DNA of 24,055 nucleotides from CAZEDU01 sp964511185 (lineage in GTDB: Bacteria; Myxococcota; Myxococcia; Myxococcales; Myxococcaceae): the NCBI GenBank assembly GCA_964511185.1, contig CAZEDU010000079.1, forward strand, positions 1 to 24,055. Reading direction: 5' to 3'. Below the pieces are notes generated by a model that saw nothing but the letters and a program-made list of their open reading frames with translations, did not search any database and was not told the origin of the DNA. How positions within the stretch are numbered: the stretch's first letter is position 1; each line of letters starts with the position of its first letter. Shown one piece after another: positions 1-7,416 of this stretch. Both the position numbers and the translations under genes were made by a program.

Positions 1-61
1 GGAGTGGGGCCTTAAGAGGCGAATGCTCGAGCGAGAGGCCATCAGCCCACGCCTGTGCTTT

Positions 62-81
62 CTCGCGCAAGCACGCGCGAG
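62..81 (-). terminator. Hairpin after the efflux operon (possible terminator)
   Basis: A perfect inverted repeat, CTCGCGC and GCGCGAG with a 6-base loop, directly abuts the stop codon of the last efflux-operon gene. On the minus strand it is followed only by AAAGC, so there is no U-tract. It could end transcription with Rho or protect the 3' end. The symmetry is seen; the function is inferred. Confidence 0.35.
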
Positions 82-777
82 TCACCGCACCGCGTGCCCT
101 TCCATGACCGTGACGAACCGGAAGCGGCTGCGAAGGAAAAGCAGCCCCCCTTCACCGCTCATCTCGAAGCGCGTCGGCAGCAGGCCGCACGGGGTGTCCG
201 CGAAGCCCATGCGCGAGTCCATCTCGGACAGGAACGGGGGGAACTTGGATGGCTTCGAGCGCATCGTCAGCAGCTGGCCCGTGTTCACGTCCACGGTGGC
301 GACCCCGGTGCCTCTCTCGGGCTCGGGTTGGTGCGGGGCGAAGGCAATGGTGGCGCGGCCGTTCTCCGGCGCCTGCGCCCACGAGAAGCGGTACTTGGCC
401 TGCTCTTCGAGATGAAAGGGCGTCCGGAAGTTGGCGCGCCGTTCCTTCTCTTCCTTCGACAGCTCTTCGTCGGGTTTGGGCCGCAACCGGGGGCTCAGCG
501 CGCCGACCCCTTTCTGGACGCCCAGGCGCGTTCGTTTCGTTTCGCGGCCGCTGCGCTCGACGCGGTAGGTGTGCACTTCGCTGGCTTTCACTTTTTTGTC
601 CGAGTCGAGCTCTTCGACCGTGGTCCGCTCCACCATGGAGCAGGCCGGAACGGTTTGTGCCGCCGCGAGCTGCTCGCCGATTTTCTTCAGCAGCGGGTCG
701 AGCGTTGTTTCGGCCCGAGCCGAGGCGGACAGCAGCGCGACCGCGGCGACGAGCGCGTGGCGGCTACTGCTACTCAT
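82..777 (-). CDS. Secreted protein of the efflux operon, possibly LolA-like
   Basis: A 231-residue protein with a signal peptide: a short polar start, the hydrophobic run ALVAAVALLSASARA, and probable cleavage near residue 22. The mature part alternates charged and hydrophobic residues in a beta-rich pattern, with a charged helical segment (KPDEELSKEEKERRANF) in the middle and two cysteines that could pair. This resembles the LolA/LppX lipid-carrier fold sometimes found beside MacB-type exporters, but I see no diagnostic motif, so the fold is an inference. Its ATG lies inside the last codons of the permease gene upstream (8-base overlap), so translation is probably coupled. It is the last gene of the operon and may be a periplasmic accessory that hands substrate to, or receives it from, the exporter. 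Confidence 0.75.
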   Translation of the reverse strand: MSSSSRHALVAAVALLSASARAETTLDPLLKKIGEQLAAAQTVPACSMVERTTVEELDSDKKVKASEVHTYRVERSGRETKRTRLGVQKGVGALSPRLRPKPDEELSKEEKERRANFRTPFHLEEQAKYRFSWAQAPENGRATIAFAPHQPEPERGTGVATVDVNTGQLLTMRSKPSKFPPFLSEMDSRMGFADTPCGLLPTRFEMSGEGGLLFLRSRFRFVTVMEGHAVR

Positions 778-1978
778 AGCGAAGCGCCTCGACGGGATCC
801 AAAGAGGCCGCGCTCCTGGCAGGCATCACGCCCGACACCACGCCGACGACGCCCGAGAAGCCCAAGGCGGTGAAGACAATCCACGGGGAGAGCTGGACCG
901 GCAATCCCGGCACCGCCATTCGCGCCAAGCCGATGATGCCCGCGCCGATGGCCAGGCCGATGAGGCCGCCCAGCGATGCGATGACGATGGCCTCGACGAG
1001 GAACTGCATCAAGATGGTGCGCCGCGTGGCGCCCACCGCGCGTCGGACACCGATTTCGCGCGTCCGCTCGCGCACCGACACCAGCATGATGTTGGCGATG
1101 CCGATGCCGCCGACGACAAGCGCGATGGAGGCGATCGCCAGCAGCACGCCGGTCATCATCGCCATGATGGAATTGACGGTCGCGAGCAGGTCGTCTTGTG
1201 AGACGACCGTGAAGTCGACTTGGTTGTTGTGGCGCTTCTGGAGCACCTCGGTGACGTCGTCGATGGCCGCCTGCGTGTTCGCCTTGTCGCGCGCGCGGAG
1301 CATCAAGCTGTTGTAGCCATCGAGCGCGAACAGATCGAGCGCGCTGGTCGAAGGGATGAGCGCCAGGTCGTCCAAGTCGAGCCCCAGCGAGTTGCCCTTG
1401 CGCTCGAGGATGCCGATGACCCGGTACTCGGCGTCGTTGACCTTGAGCGACTTCCCGAGCGGGTTCTCCTCTCCGAAAATCTCCTGCTGGATGGTGCGGC
1501 CGATGACCGCGTACCGGCGGTGGGACGAGACGTCCTCTTCGGTGAAGAAGCGGCCCGCGTCGACGTGCATGTTCCGCATGCTCGCGAAGTGCTCGCCCAC
1601 GCCGAGCGCCATCGCGTCGCGGCGGCGGCCCTGGTAGCGCAAGGTCGCCGCGCCTTGCACCATGCCGCTGATGCCGTCGATGGTGAAGACCCGGTGCGCG
1701 ATGGCCTGCTCGTCTTCGCGCGTCAGCTTGTGGGCGACGCCGCTCATCGGCATCTGCATGCCGCCCTTGGTGTCGCGCTTGCCCGGGGTGATTTGAATGA
1801 CGTTCGAGCCCAGCGACGCGAAGGTGTCGGCGATGTACTGGCGGACCCCTTCGCCGAGCGCCACCAGCAGGATGACCGCGAGCACGCCGATGATGACCCC
1901 CAGCGTGGTCAAGAAGGCGCGCAGCTTCGACGCGCGGATGGTGTCGACCGCCGTCAGGAAGAGCTCGAGGAAGCTCAT
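770..1978 (-). CDS. MacB-type ABC transporter permease
   Basis: A 402-residue integral membrane protein of the MacB/FtsX family. It has one N-terminal membrane segment (about residues 20-42, LRAFLTTLGVIIGVLAVILL), a large periplasmic domain (MacB_PCD type, about 43-270) and three C-terminal segments (about 285-395) with the family's GGIGIANIMLVSVRERTREI motif. The second cytoplasmic stretch, VRRAVGATRRTIL, is the usual coupling region to the ATPase. Family members act as mechanotransmission exporters that push periplasmic substrates through a TolC channel rather than moving them across the inner membrane. Its ATG overlaps the ATPase stop as ATGA. Unlike E. coli MacB, the ATPase is a separate polypeptide, as in many HlyD-ABC-permease operons. 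Drugs, lipids or peptides are all possible substrates; none is indicated. Confidence 0.93.
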   Translation of the reverse strand: MSFLELFLTAVDTIRASKLRAFLTTLGVIIGVLAVILLVALGEGVRQYIADTFASLGSNVIQITPGKRDTKGGMQMPMSGVAHKLTREDEQAIAHRVFTIDGISGMVQGAATLRYQGRRRDAMALGVGEHFASMRNMHVDAGRFFTEEDVSSHRRYAVIGRTIQQEIFGEENPLGKSLKVNDAEYRVIGILERKGNSLGLDLDDLALIPSTSALDLFALDGYNSLMLRARDKANTQAAIDDVTEVLQKRHNNQVDFTVVSQDDLLATVNSIMAMMTGVLLAIASIALVVGGIGIANIMLVSVRERTREIGVRRAVGATRRTILMQFLVEAIVIASLGGLIGLAIGAGIIGLARMAVPGLPVQLSPWIVFTALGFSGVVGVVSGVMPARSAASLDPVEALRYE

Positions 1979-2664
1979 CGCGTGACCTCGTCCGAGACGA
2001 TGGACCCATCGACGATGCGGACCTGCCGGCGGGTCCGCTTGGCGACTTCGGGGTCGTGGGTGACGAGGACGATGGTGACGCCCTCTCGGTTGAGCTGCTC
2101 GAAGAGCTTGATGATCTCGCTTCCCGTCCGTTGATCCAGCGCGCCGGTCGGCTCGTCGGCGAGCAAGAGCTTGGGGTCGTTGACCAGCGCCCGGGCGATC
2201 GCCACCCGCTGGCGCTGACCGCCCGAGAGCTGATCCGGCCGGTGGTCCAGCCGCTCCGCCAGCTCCACCCGCTCGAGCGCACGCTTCGCGGCATCGCGCC
2301 GCTCGCTCCGGGTGGCCTGCGCGTAGACCAACGGCAGCGCGACGTTGTCCAGCGCCGTGGTGCGCGCCAAGAGGTTGAAGGTCTGGAAGACGAAGCCGAT
2401 CTTCTCGTTCCGGACGTGCGAGAGCGAGTCGTCGTCCAGCTGAGACACCTCCTCGCCGTCGAGGAAGTAGCTGCCGGCCGTCGGGGTGTCGAGGCAGCCG
2501 ATGATGTTCATCAGCGTGGTCTTGCCGGACCCCGACGGGCCGATGATGGCCACGTACTCGCCCGCCTCCACGCGCAGGCTCACCCCGCGCAGCGCGCGCA
2601 CCGTGCTGTCGCCCATCTGAAAGTCGCGCTCCAGCCCGCGGACGTCGATGACCGCCGCGCTCAC
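1975..2664 (-). CDS. MacB/LolD-type ABC transporter ATP-binding protein
   Basis: A 229-residue ATPase starting at a GTG codon whose GTGA overlaps the stop of the adaptor gene; the start gives MSAAVIDVRGLERDF, the normal N-terminus of this family. Walker A GPSGSGKTT lies near residue 48, the Q-loop in FVFQTFNLL, the signature is LSGGQRQRVAIARAL, Walker B is LLLADEPTGALD, and the H-loop is VTHD. All catalytic residues are intact. It belongs to the LolD/MacB ATPase group that powers FtsX-like permeases from the cytoplasmic side. It lies between the adaptor and permease genes, so its partner is clear. Confidence 0.95.
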   Translation of the reverse strand: MSAAVIDVRGLERDFQMGDSTVRALRGVSLRVEAGEYVAIIGPSGSGKTTLMNIIGCLDTPTAGSYFLDGEEVSQLDDDSLSHVRNEKIGFVFQTFNLLARTTALDNVALPLVYAQATRSERRDAAKRALERVELAERLDHRPDQLSGGQRQRVAIARALVNDPKLLLADEPTGALDQRTGSEIIKLFEQLNREGVTIVLVTHDPEVAKRTRRQVRIVDGSIVSDEVTR

Positions 2665-3905
2665 GGCGCCGCTCCCAAAGGCTTCACCTGGACGGCCGCC
2701 CCGTCGGCCAGGCCCTTGACGTTCAAGGTCGAGACCACCACGTCGCCCTCGCTCACGCCGGAGACGACCTCGGTCCGCTCCCAGCTCGACATTCCAATCT
2801 GGATGGACCGCTCGCGGACCACGCCGTTGTCCACCACGTAGAGCGACCGCTTCGTTCCCCGGCCAATGACGACGCTCGTCGGCACGTGGAGGACGTCTTG
2901 CTTCTCGGCGACGCGGACGTCGACGTTCGCCGACATGCCGGGGCGGATGCCGGCCTCCACCGCTTCGGCCAAGCTTTCGACCGTCACCTCGAGGCGCAAC
3001 GTGCGCGCGCCCTTCTCGTCTTTGCGCACGGTCGGGTCGAGCTTCGACACGCGCCCGGCGATGGGGCGGCCCGGCAGCGCGTCGAGCTTGACCGTCGCCG
3101 GCTGCCCGACCTGCACCCGGCCGATGTCCGACTCGTCGATGGTCGCCTCGACGTGCAGCTGGGAGTCGTCCACCAGCTCGAAGACGCGCTCGCCGACCTG
3201 CACCGCGTCTCCGGCGTTCACGAAGACGTCGGCGATCAGCCCGTCGAACGGCGCCGTGAGCGCCGCGCGCGCGCGAGCGACCCGCGCGACCTCCACCGCC
3301 GCGCGGCTCTCTTCGAGCTGCGCGCGCATCGCCTGGAGCGCCGCCTGCGCCTCGCGCGCTTGCGCCGCCGCGTCGTCCGCGGTCTGGGCGGTCTCCGCGC
3401 CGCGCTCGGCGAGCCGCCGCGCCCGCTCCGAGGCCCGCGCCGCGGCCTCCGCCTGCGCCTCGGACTTCACCAGCTGCGCGCGCTGCGTCGCGACCGTCGC
3501 CTCGGCCTGCTTCAGCCGCGCCGCCAGGTCGGCCGCGTCGAGCGCGACCACGACGTCGCCTTTCTTCACCCGGGCGCCGCGCTCCCGCCGGACGTCCATC
3601 GCCCGGCCCGCCACCTCGGCGCGCACCGTCGCCGCCCGGGCGGGCAGCACCTCGCCGGCGGACGAAGAGGAGATTTCGTCGCGCACCGCGCCGCGCTCGA
3701 CCAGGGTCGTCTCGACGACGAGCGGCGGCCGCTTCATGCCCCGCGCCAGAAGAAAGCCGCCGGCGGCGAGCAGCAGCAGGATGCCCACGCGCATCGGCCA
3801 GGGGGAGCGGCGCTTCCGCACGGTGCGCCCGGGCGCCACGGGGGGAGCGGCGTCTCTTGGCGGCAACGGCACCACCGCCTGCGTCGGTTGCTCGTGGGGT
3901 GTCAT
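2661..3905 (-). CDS. HlyD/MacA-like periplasmic adaptor subunit
   Basis: A 414-residue membrane fusion protein. A Pro-rich, then basic cytoplasmic N-terminus (RKRR at 30-33) precedes a single membrane anchor (about 38-56). There follow a barrel-sandwich half (RGARVKKGDVVVALDAADL), an Ala-rich alpha-hairpin coiled coil (about residues 120-195), the second lipoyl half, a beta-barrel and a membrane-proximal domain ending in KGLADGAAVQVKPLG. In tripartite pumps this protein bridges the inner-membrane permease to the TolC duct. The start is the ATG that overlaps the TolC-like stop (ATGA). Longer open frames upstream are Arg/Ala-rich and lie antisense-like across the TolC gene, so they are not part of it. 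Confidence 0.93.
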   Translation of the reverse strand: MTPHEQPTQAVVPLPPRDAAPPVAPGRTVRKRRSPWPMRVGILLLLAAGGFLLARGMKRPPLVVETTLVERGAVRDEISSSSAGEVLPARAATVRAEVAGRAMDVRRERGARVKKGDVVVALDAADLAARLKQAEATVATQRAQLVKSEAQAEAAARASERARRLAERGAETAQTADDAAAQAREAQAALQAMRAQLEESRAAVEVARVARARAALTAPFDGLIADVFVNAGDAVQVGERVFELVDDSQLHVEATIDESDIGRVQVGQPATVKLDALPGRPIAGRVSKLDPTVRKDEKGARTLRLEVTVESLAEAVEAGIRPGMSANVDVRVAEKQDVLHVPTSVVIGRGTKRSLYVVDNGVVRERSIQIGMSSWERTEVVSGVSEGDVVVSTLNVKGLADGAAVQVKPLGAAP

Positions 3906-5281
3906 GGTTGGCTCGTCTCCTCGTCCAGCGCTTGTCCTGCGTTGAGCCGTAGGACGACGCGCGCATACGAAAGGTCGGCGTCGGCTTGAATGCGCGACAC
4001 CTCGGCGTCGAACGCGTCTCGCTCCGCCTGCACCAGCTCGAACTGGGTGCCGGCGCCTTCCTGGTAACGCTCGCGTGCGCGCCCGACCGCGGCGGCCGAC
4101 GCCTGGGCCTCGGCGCGGGCGGCGCGGCTGCGCGCGATGCCGTCGTTCACGCGGTGCCAGGCCTCGTGGATTCGATCCCACGCCGACAGCCGCGCGCCTT
4201 CCTCCTGGAGCCGCGCCGCGTTCGCTGCCGCCGCCGCGGCGCGCATCGCCCCGACGCTCGCCAGGTCGAGCCGCCAGCTCAGCGTCGCGTTGAGCACGTA
4301 GTACTCCCGGCGTCCCACGAAGCCCGCAGCGTTGGTCAGCCGCTCCTGCGCGGCCGCCGAGAGGGTGGGCAGGAGGTCGAACCGCGCGGCGCTCGCGGAC
4401 ACCTCCGCGCTCTGCCGCTGCGCCGCCGCGGTCGTGACCGAGGGCGCGTCGTTCGTCCGAAGCGCCCACTGCTCGAGCGGCTGCTCGGGGTGAAGGTCGT
4501 CTGGCGGCGCGGCGGTCTCTCCGCGGGGCGCGATGCCCGTCAACGTCAACAAGGCCTTGCGCGCCAGCGCGCGCGACAGCTGGGCGTCCGAGATGCTCCG
4601 CTGCGCCCGCTCGACCTCCGCCTCGGCGCGGTTGACGTCCAGCGCGGTGGCGACGCCGTCGCTCCAGCGAGCGCGGGTCAGCTCGAGGTTGGTCTGCGCC
4701 GCGTTCAGCCTGCGCTCGGCGGACTGGTGGAGCGCCGTCGCGCCGATGAGCTGGTAGTAGTTGCGCGCCACCTGCATCTGGACGTCCATCAACGTCACCC
4801 GGGCGCGCTGCCGCGACGCGCGCTCGTTGGCCCGCTGCGCCGCCACCCGCCGCCATGCGGCGATGTCGATGAGGGGCGCTTCGAGCTGAAACGTCGCCTC
4901 GAGCTGGTTCAGCGGCTGAATGACGAGCGACTCCGCCGGCGTGCCGGGCGGCAGCGTTCCGCCGAGGAAGCTCGACGGGTCCAAGCTCGACTCGAACTGA
5001 TTGCGCGTGTAGACGCCGCGCGCGGTCAACGACGGCAGCGCGCGCCCGAGCGCGGTGAGCGACTCGGCCTCCTGCTGCTCGATGTTGGCGGCGGCGACTT
5101 GTAGGTCGACGTTGGCGCGCCGCGCGCCGGCGAGAAAATCCGAGAGCGGCTGCAGCGCGAACGCCGGTCCGGCGCTCCCCACCGCCACCAGCCAGAGCGC
5201 CGCGCACAGCCCGCGCTTATTAGAGTGTATACTCAATAAATCGACGAACGAGCTCGGCGGCTTGGGGGCAGATCGCATCAT
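3902..5281 (-). CDS. TolC-like outer membrane efflux protein
   Basis: A 459-residue outer-membrane channel subunit of the OEP family. It has two related halves, each with a long coiled coil, for example AERRLNAAQTNLELTRARW and the second-half copy AARAEAQASAAAVGRARERY. Trimers of this family form the exit duct across the periplasm and outer membrane. The annotated ATG overlaps the tetR stop (ATGA), but the export signal only begins around residue 22 (NKRGLCAALWLVAVGSAGPAFA), which leaves an odd 21-residue leader. That leader contains an AT-rich dyad (5217-5239) much like the one in front of tetR. An in-frame TTG lies in the dyad (codon 16), so the true start could be internal. The family assignment is firm; the start is less so. 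Confidence 0.92.
   Translation of the reverse strand: MMRSAPKPPSSFVDLLSIHSNKRGLCAALWLVAVGSAGPAFALQPLSDFLAGARRANVDLQVAAANIEQQEAESLTALGRALPSLTARGVYTRNQFESSLDPSSFLGGTLPPGTPAESLVIQPLNQLEATFQLEAPLIDIAAWRRVAAQRANERASRQRARVTLMDVQMQVARNYYQLIGATALHQSAERRLNAAQTNLELTRARWSDGVATALDVNRAEAEVERAQRSISDAQLSRALARKALLTLTGIAPRGETAAPPDDLHPEQPLEQWALRTNDAPSVTTAAAQRQSAEVSASAARFDLLPTLSAAAQERLTNAAGFVGRREYYVLNATLSWRLDLASVGAMRAAAAAANAARLQEEGARLSAWDRIHEAWHRVNDGIARSRAARAEAQASAAAVGRARERYQEGAGTQFELVQAERDAFDAEVSRIQADADLSYARVVLRLNAGQALDEETSQP
5217..5239. promoter_or_regulatory. Candidate TetR operator at the tolC-like start
   Basis: A 23-base AT-rich imperfect dyad in otherwise very GC-rich DNA. Read on the minus strand it starts TTATTG, has a core GAGT-ATAC-ACTC and ends TAATAA. 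The arms TTATTGAGT and TTATTAGAGT match apart from a one-base bulge. It shares its outline with the dyad in front of tetR (5917-5939): both are 23 bases, begin TTATTG, have AGT-N4-ACT in the middle and end ATAA. It falls within codons 15-22 of the annotated tolC-like frame. I infer a second binding site for the upstream TetR protein. Confidence 0.55.
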
Positions 5282-5916
5282 CGTTTTTTGGGGGAGGAGG
5301 GAAGGGCGCCGTGGAGGAGGAGGTCGACCAGCCCGCGGATGAAGGTCGGCACCGAGAGGGGCAACAGCTCGGTGCCGGTCATGAAGACCCGCTGCATCAC
5401 GTGCTGGATGAGCGCGCCGAGGAAGACCCGCGCCAGGATTTCCGAGTCGACCCTGCGAAGCCGGCCGCGCTCGATTTCGGCCTCGAAGTAGCTCGAGAGC
5501 CGCTTGAGCGCTTCGAAATGAGAGGGCGGCGGCCGACTCATCCGCTCGCGGAGCTCGTCGAGCTTCCAGTGCTCCGCCCGCGCCATCATGGTCGCCACCA
5601 TGAAGAACGGCATCACGGCGTTCATCTCGTCGATGATGTCCGAGGCGATTTCGTAGAGGTGCTCGGCGATGTCGCCCTTCCCCACCCGCGCCGCCAGGCC
5701 CTCCAACACGGGCGGAAGCCGCGTCTGGCGGTCCAACACCGCCAGGTAGACTCCCTCTTTGGTCTTGAAGCGGTGGAAGAGGACGCTCTCCGAAACCCCC
5801 GCCCTGCGGGCGATCTCCGCGGTCGTGGTGCTGACGCCCTGCTCCAGGAACACGGCCTTCGCCACGTCGAGCAGCTCGTCATCCGTGATGCTGAGGGGGC
5901 GTCCGCGCGCGGCCAT
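5278..5916 (-). CDS. TetR/AcrR-family transcriptional regulator
   Basis: A 212-residue one-component repressor. Residues 4-50 form the TetR DNA-binding domain: GRPLSITDDELLDVAKAVF, then helix-turn-helix TTTAEIARRAGVSESVLFHRF, then KTKEGVYLAVL. The rest is helical and varied, as usual for the ligand-binding and dimerisation domain. It is the first gene of the efflux operon and overlaps the TolC-like gene by ATGA, so it is probably co-transcribed with the pump and represses it until a pump substrate binds. The ATG directly abuts a 23-base dyad with no Shine-Dalgarno sequence, so the transcript has a very short leader. The inducer is unknown. Confidence 0.93.
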   Translation of the reverse strand: MAARGRPLSITDDELLDVAKAVFLEQGVSTTTAEIARRAGVSESVLFHRFKTKEGVYLAVLDRQTRLPPVLEGLAARVGKGDIAEHLYEIASDIIDEMNAVMPFFMVATMMARAEHWKLDELRERMSRPPPSHFEALKRLSSYFEAEIERGRLRRVDSEILARVFLGALIQHVMQRVFMTGTELLPLSVPTFIRGLVDLLLHGALPSSPKKR

Positions 5917-5939
5917 TTATGAAGTGCTAACTACAATAA
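5917..5939. promoter_or_regulatory. Candidate TetR autoregulatory operator
   Basis: A 23-base AT-rich dyad directly upstream of the tetR ATG. On the minus strand it reads TTATTG-T-AGT-TAGC-ACT-TC-ATAA. The arms TTATTGTAGT and TTATGAAGT are related to the two arms of the dyad at 5217-5239, giving four similar half-sites. It overlaps the proposed -10 element and start of transcription, which is the usual place for TetR autorepression. Confidence 0.6.
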
Positions 5940-5962
5940 TGGCGATGCGCGGCGCCTGGCAA
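5933..5962 (-). promoter_or_regulatory. Candidate promoter of the tetR-efflux operon
   Basis: On the minus strand TTGCCA (5962-5957) and TATTGT (5938-5933) are separated by 18 bases. Each matches the sigma-70-type consensus in most positions, and they are the only such pair in the 66-base gap. The -10 lies inside the dyad 5917-5939. The expected transcription start is about 9 bases before the tetR ATG, which fits the missing ribosome-binding site. Confidence 0.4.
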
Positions 5963-5982
5963 GTCAGGGGGCGCTGGGTGGA

Positions 5983-7416
5983 TCAACCCAGGTTGGGCAG
6001 CGGCGATGTCACCCCGCCGAACTGGTTCTGCGGAACGCCGGCCATCTGGAACATCGCGAGCAGCATGTGGCTGATGGTGTATTGGCCCTTCGAGTAGGCG
6101 ATGTGGCGGCCGGTGTTGTGCTTGCCGCCGCCGCGGCCCGCGAGCACCACCGGCATCTCGCGCGTGTCGTGGGTGTTGCCGTCGAACATCTCGGAGCCCA
6201 AGTACACCAGGCAGTTGTCGAGCACCTGGCCGGTGCCTTCCGCGGTCGCGCTCGGGTTGTTCGGGTCTTTGAGCGCCCGAAGGAGCGAGGCGAAGCGCGA
6301 GACCTGATACGTGGTCCACGTCTGCAGCTTGTCGAGGCTGCCGGACGAGCTGTTCTGGTGCGTGGTCTCGTGCATGCCGCCGCTGACGCCGGCCGCGCTG
6401 CCGGACGGGCCGCCGTTGCCGTTGCCATTGCCGAGCATGAAGCTGGCGTAGCGGACCAAGTCGCAGCGAATCGCCAGGCCGAGCAGCTGCGCCTGCAGGT
6501 CGGCCTTGGTGGTGGCGTAGCTGGACTGAGAAGGGGGACGGCTCGGCATCGCGCAGGAAGAGGACGGTGGCGGCGGCGCCATCGTCTGGAGCTGGGCGAT
6601 TTCCGTCTCGAGCTGGCGCACCGCGGTCAGGTGTTGCTCGAGCCGCTGCTGGTCGGCCTTGCCGAGCTTTCCTTGCAGCCGCTGGATGTCTTGGCGAACC
6701 GAGTCGAGCACCGACAGCTTCCGGGCGAGCGCCGCGGCCTGCGCGGGGTTTTGGCCCGACCCCGAGCCCGACCCGGCCGGCGGGTTGCCGGCGAACTTGA
6801 AGATGGCGTCGAACAGCGCCTGCGGGTCGCGGTACTCGAAGGCGGGGGTTTCGGCCGCGGTCCACGAGATGTGGTTGTAGACGTTGGGCGACTTGAACAC
6901 CGTGCTGGGCGAGCCGGCGAGCGGCGGCTCGGAGGCGACGGCGAGCGCCTTGAACGGCGTCGCGCCTGCGGGCAGGTGGGCCGCGGCCTGCCACTCCATC
7001 GACGGGCCGGTCGGGCCGAGCCGGCTCGACGCGATGCGGGTGCCGGTGGTGAAGCACGAGGTGCCGCGCTCGTGGCCGTTGCCGTCGGTGCCTTCGTTGC
7101 CCAGGCGCAGCCCGCTGAGGATGTTCAGGTCGTTTCGCCAGGGCGCCAGCGGCGCCAAGCACGGCGTCATCGTGTAGCCGGTGCCGGTGGCGGTCGGCTT
7201 CCAGCGCGACTGGTTGCCGCTTTCGAGCACCGGCACGCCGTTGGTGATGAAGAACGAAATCAGCCGCTGGGGAAACGCGGTGGTCTGGCCGCGCGCGGCG
7301 CCCAACAGAAAGCCCTTGCTGTCGAGCATCGCGTCGAGCACCGGCAGCGCGATGATGGTGCCGGCGCCGCGCAAGAAGGTCCGCCGCTGGAGAGTGAATG
7401 GTTTGAGGGTGCTCAT
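5983..7416 (-). CDS. DUF1552 secreted protein with Tat signal
   Basis: A 477-residue DUF1552 protein. The N-terminus carries a twin-arginine export signal (RRTFLRG at 11-17, then GTIIALPVLDAML), so it should be exported folded. The body shows family features: FFITNGVPV near the start, a coiled-coil stretch (about 235-285, LARKLSVLDSVRQDIQRLQ), a Gly/Asn-rich loop, and the C-terminal YLGSEMFDGNTHDTREMPVVLAGRGGGKHNTGRH block that recalls the alkaline-phosphatase-like DUF1501 group. The biochemical function is unknown. Its ATG overlaps the stop of the DUF1592 gene (ATGA), the standard pairing in Myxococcota, Planctomycetes and relatives. The start is supported by both the overlap and the Tat motif position. 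Confidence 0.9.
   Translation of the reverse strand: MSTLKPFTLQRRTFLRGAGTIIALPVLDAMLDSKGFLLGAARGQTTAFPQRLISFFITNGVPVLESGNQSRWKPTATGTGYTMTPCLAPLAPWRNDLNILSGLRLGNEGTDGNGHERGTSCFTTGTRIASSRLGPTGPSMEWQAAAHLPAGATPFKALAVASEPPLAGSPSTVFKSPNVYNHISWTAAETPAFEYRDPQALFDAIFKFAGNPPAGSGSGSGQNPAQAAALARKLSVLDSVRQDIQRLQGKLGKADQQRLEQHLTAVRQLETEIAQLQTMAPPPPSSSCAMPSRPPSQSSYATTKADLQAQLLGLAIRCDLVRYASFMLGNGNGNGGPSGSAAGVSGGMHETTHQNSSSGSLDKLQTWTTYQVSRFASLLRALKDPNNPSATAEGTGQVLDNCLVYLGSEMFDGNTHDTREMPVVLAGRGGGKHNTGRHIAYSKGQYTISHMLLAMFQMAGVPQNQFGGVTSPLPNLG

Noticed and set aside
55..873. Long plus-strand frames opposite the efflux operon, and others such as 2886-3989, 3986-5104 and 12573-13832
   Set aside because: They are antisense to genes with clear domains; their composition is Arg/Ala-rich and they lack ribosome-binding sites.
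2661..5207. An 848-codon frame suggesting a larger adaptor protein
   Set aside because: The first half is low-complexity Arg/Ala sequence over the tolC-like gene; the adaptor starts normally at 3905 with an ATGA overlap.
5975..5990. TGGGT/ACCCA hairpin over the DUF1552 stop as a terminator
   Set aside because: The stem has only five pairs, includes coding bases and is not followed by a U-tract.
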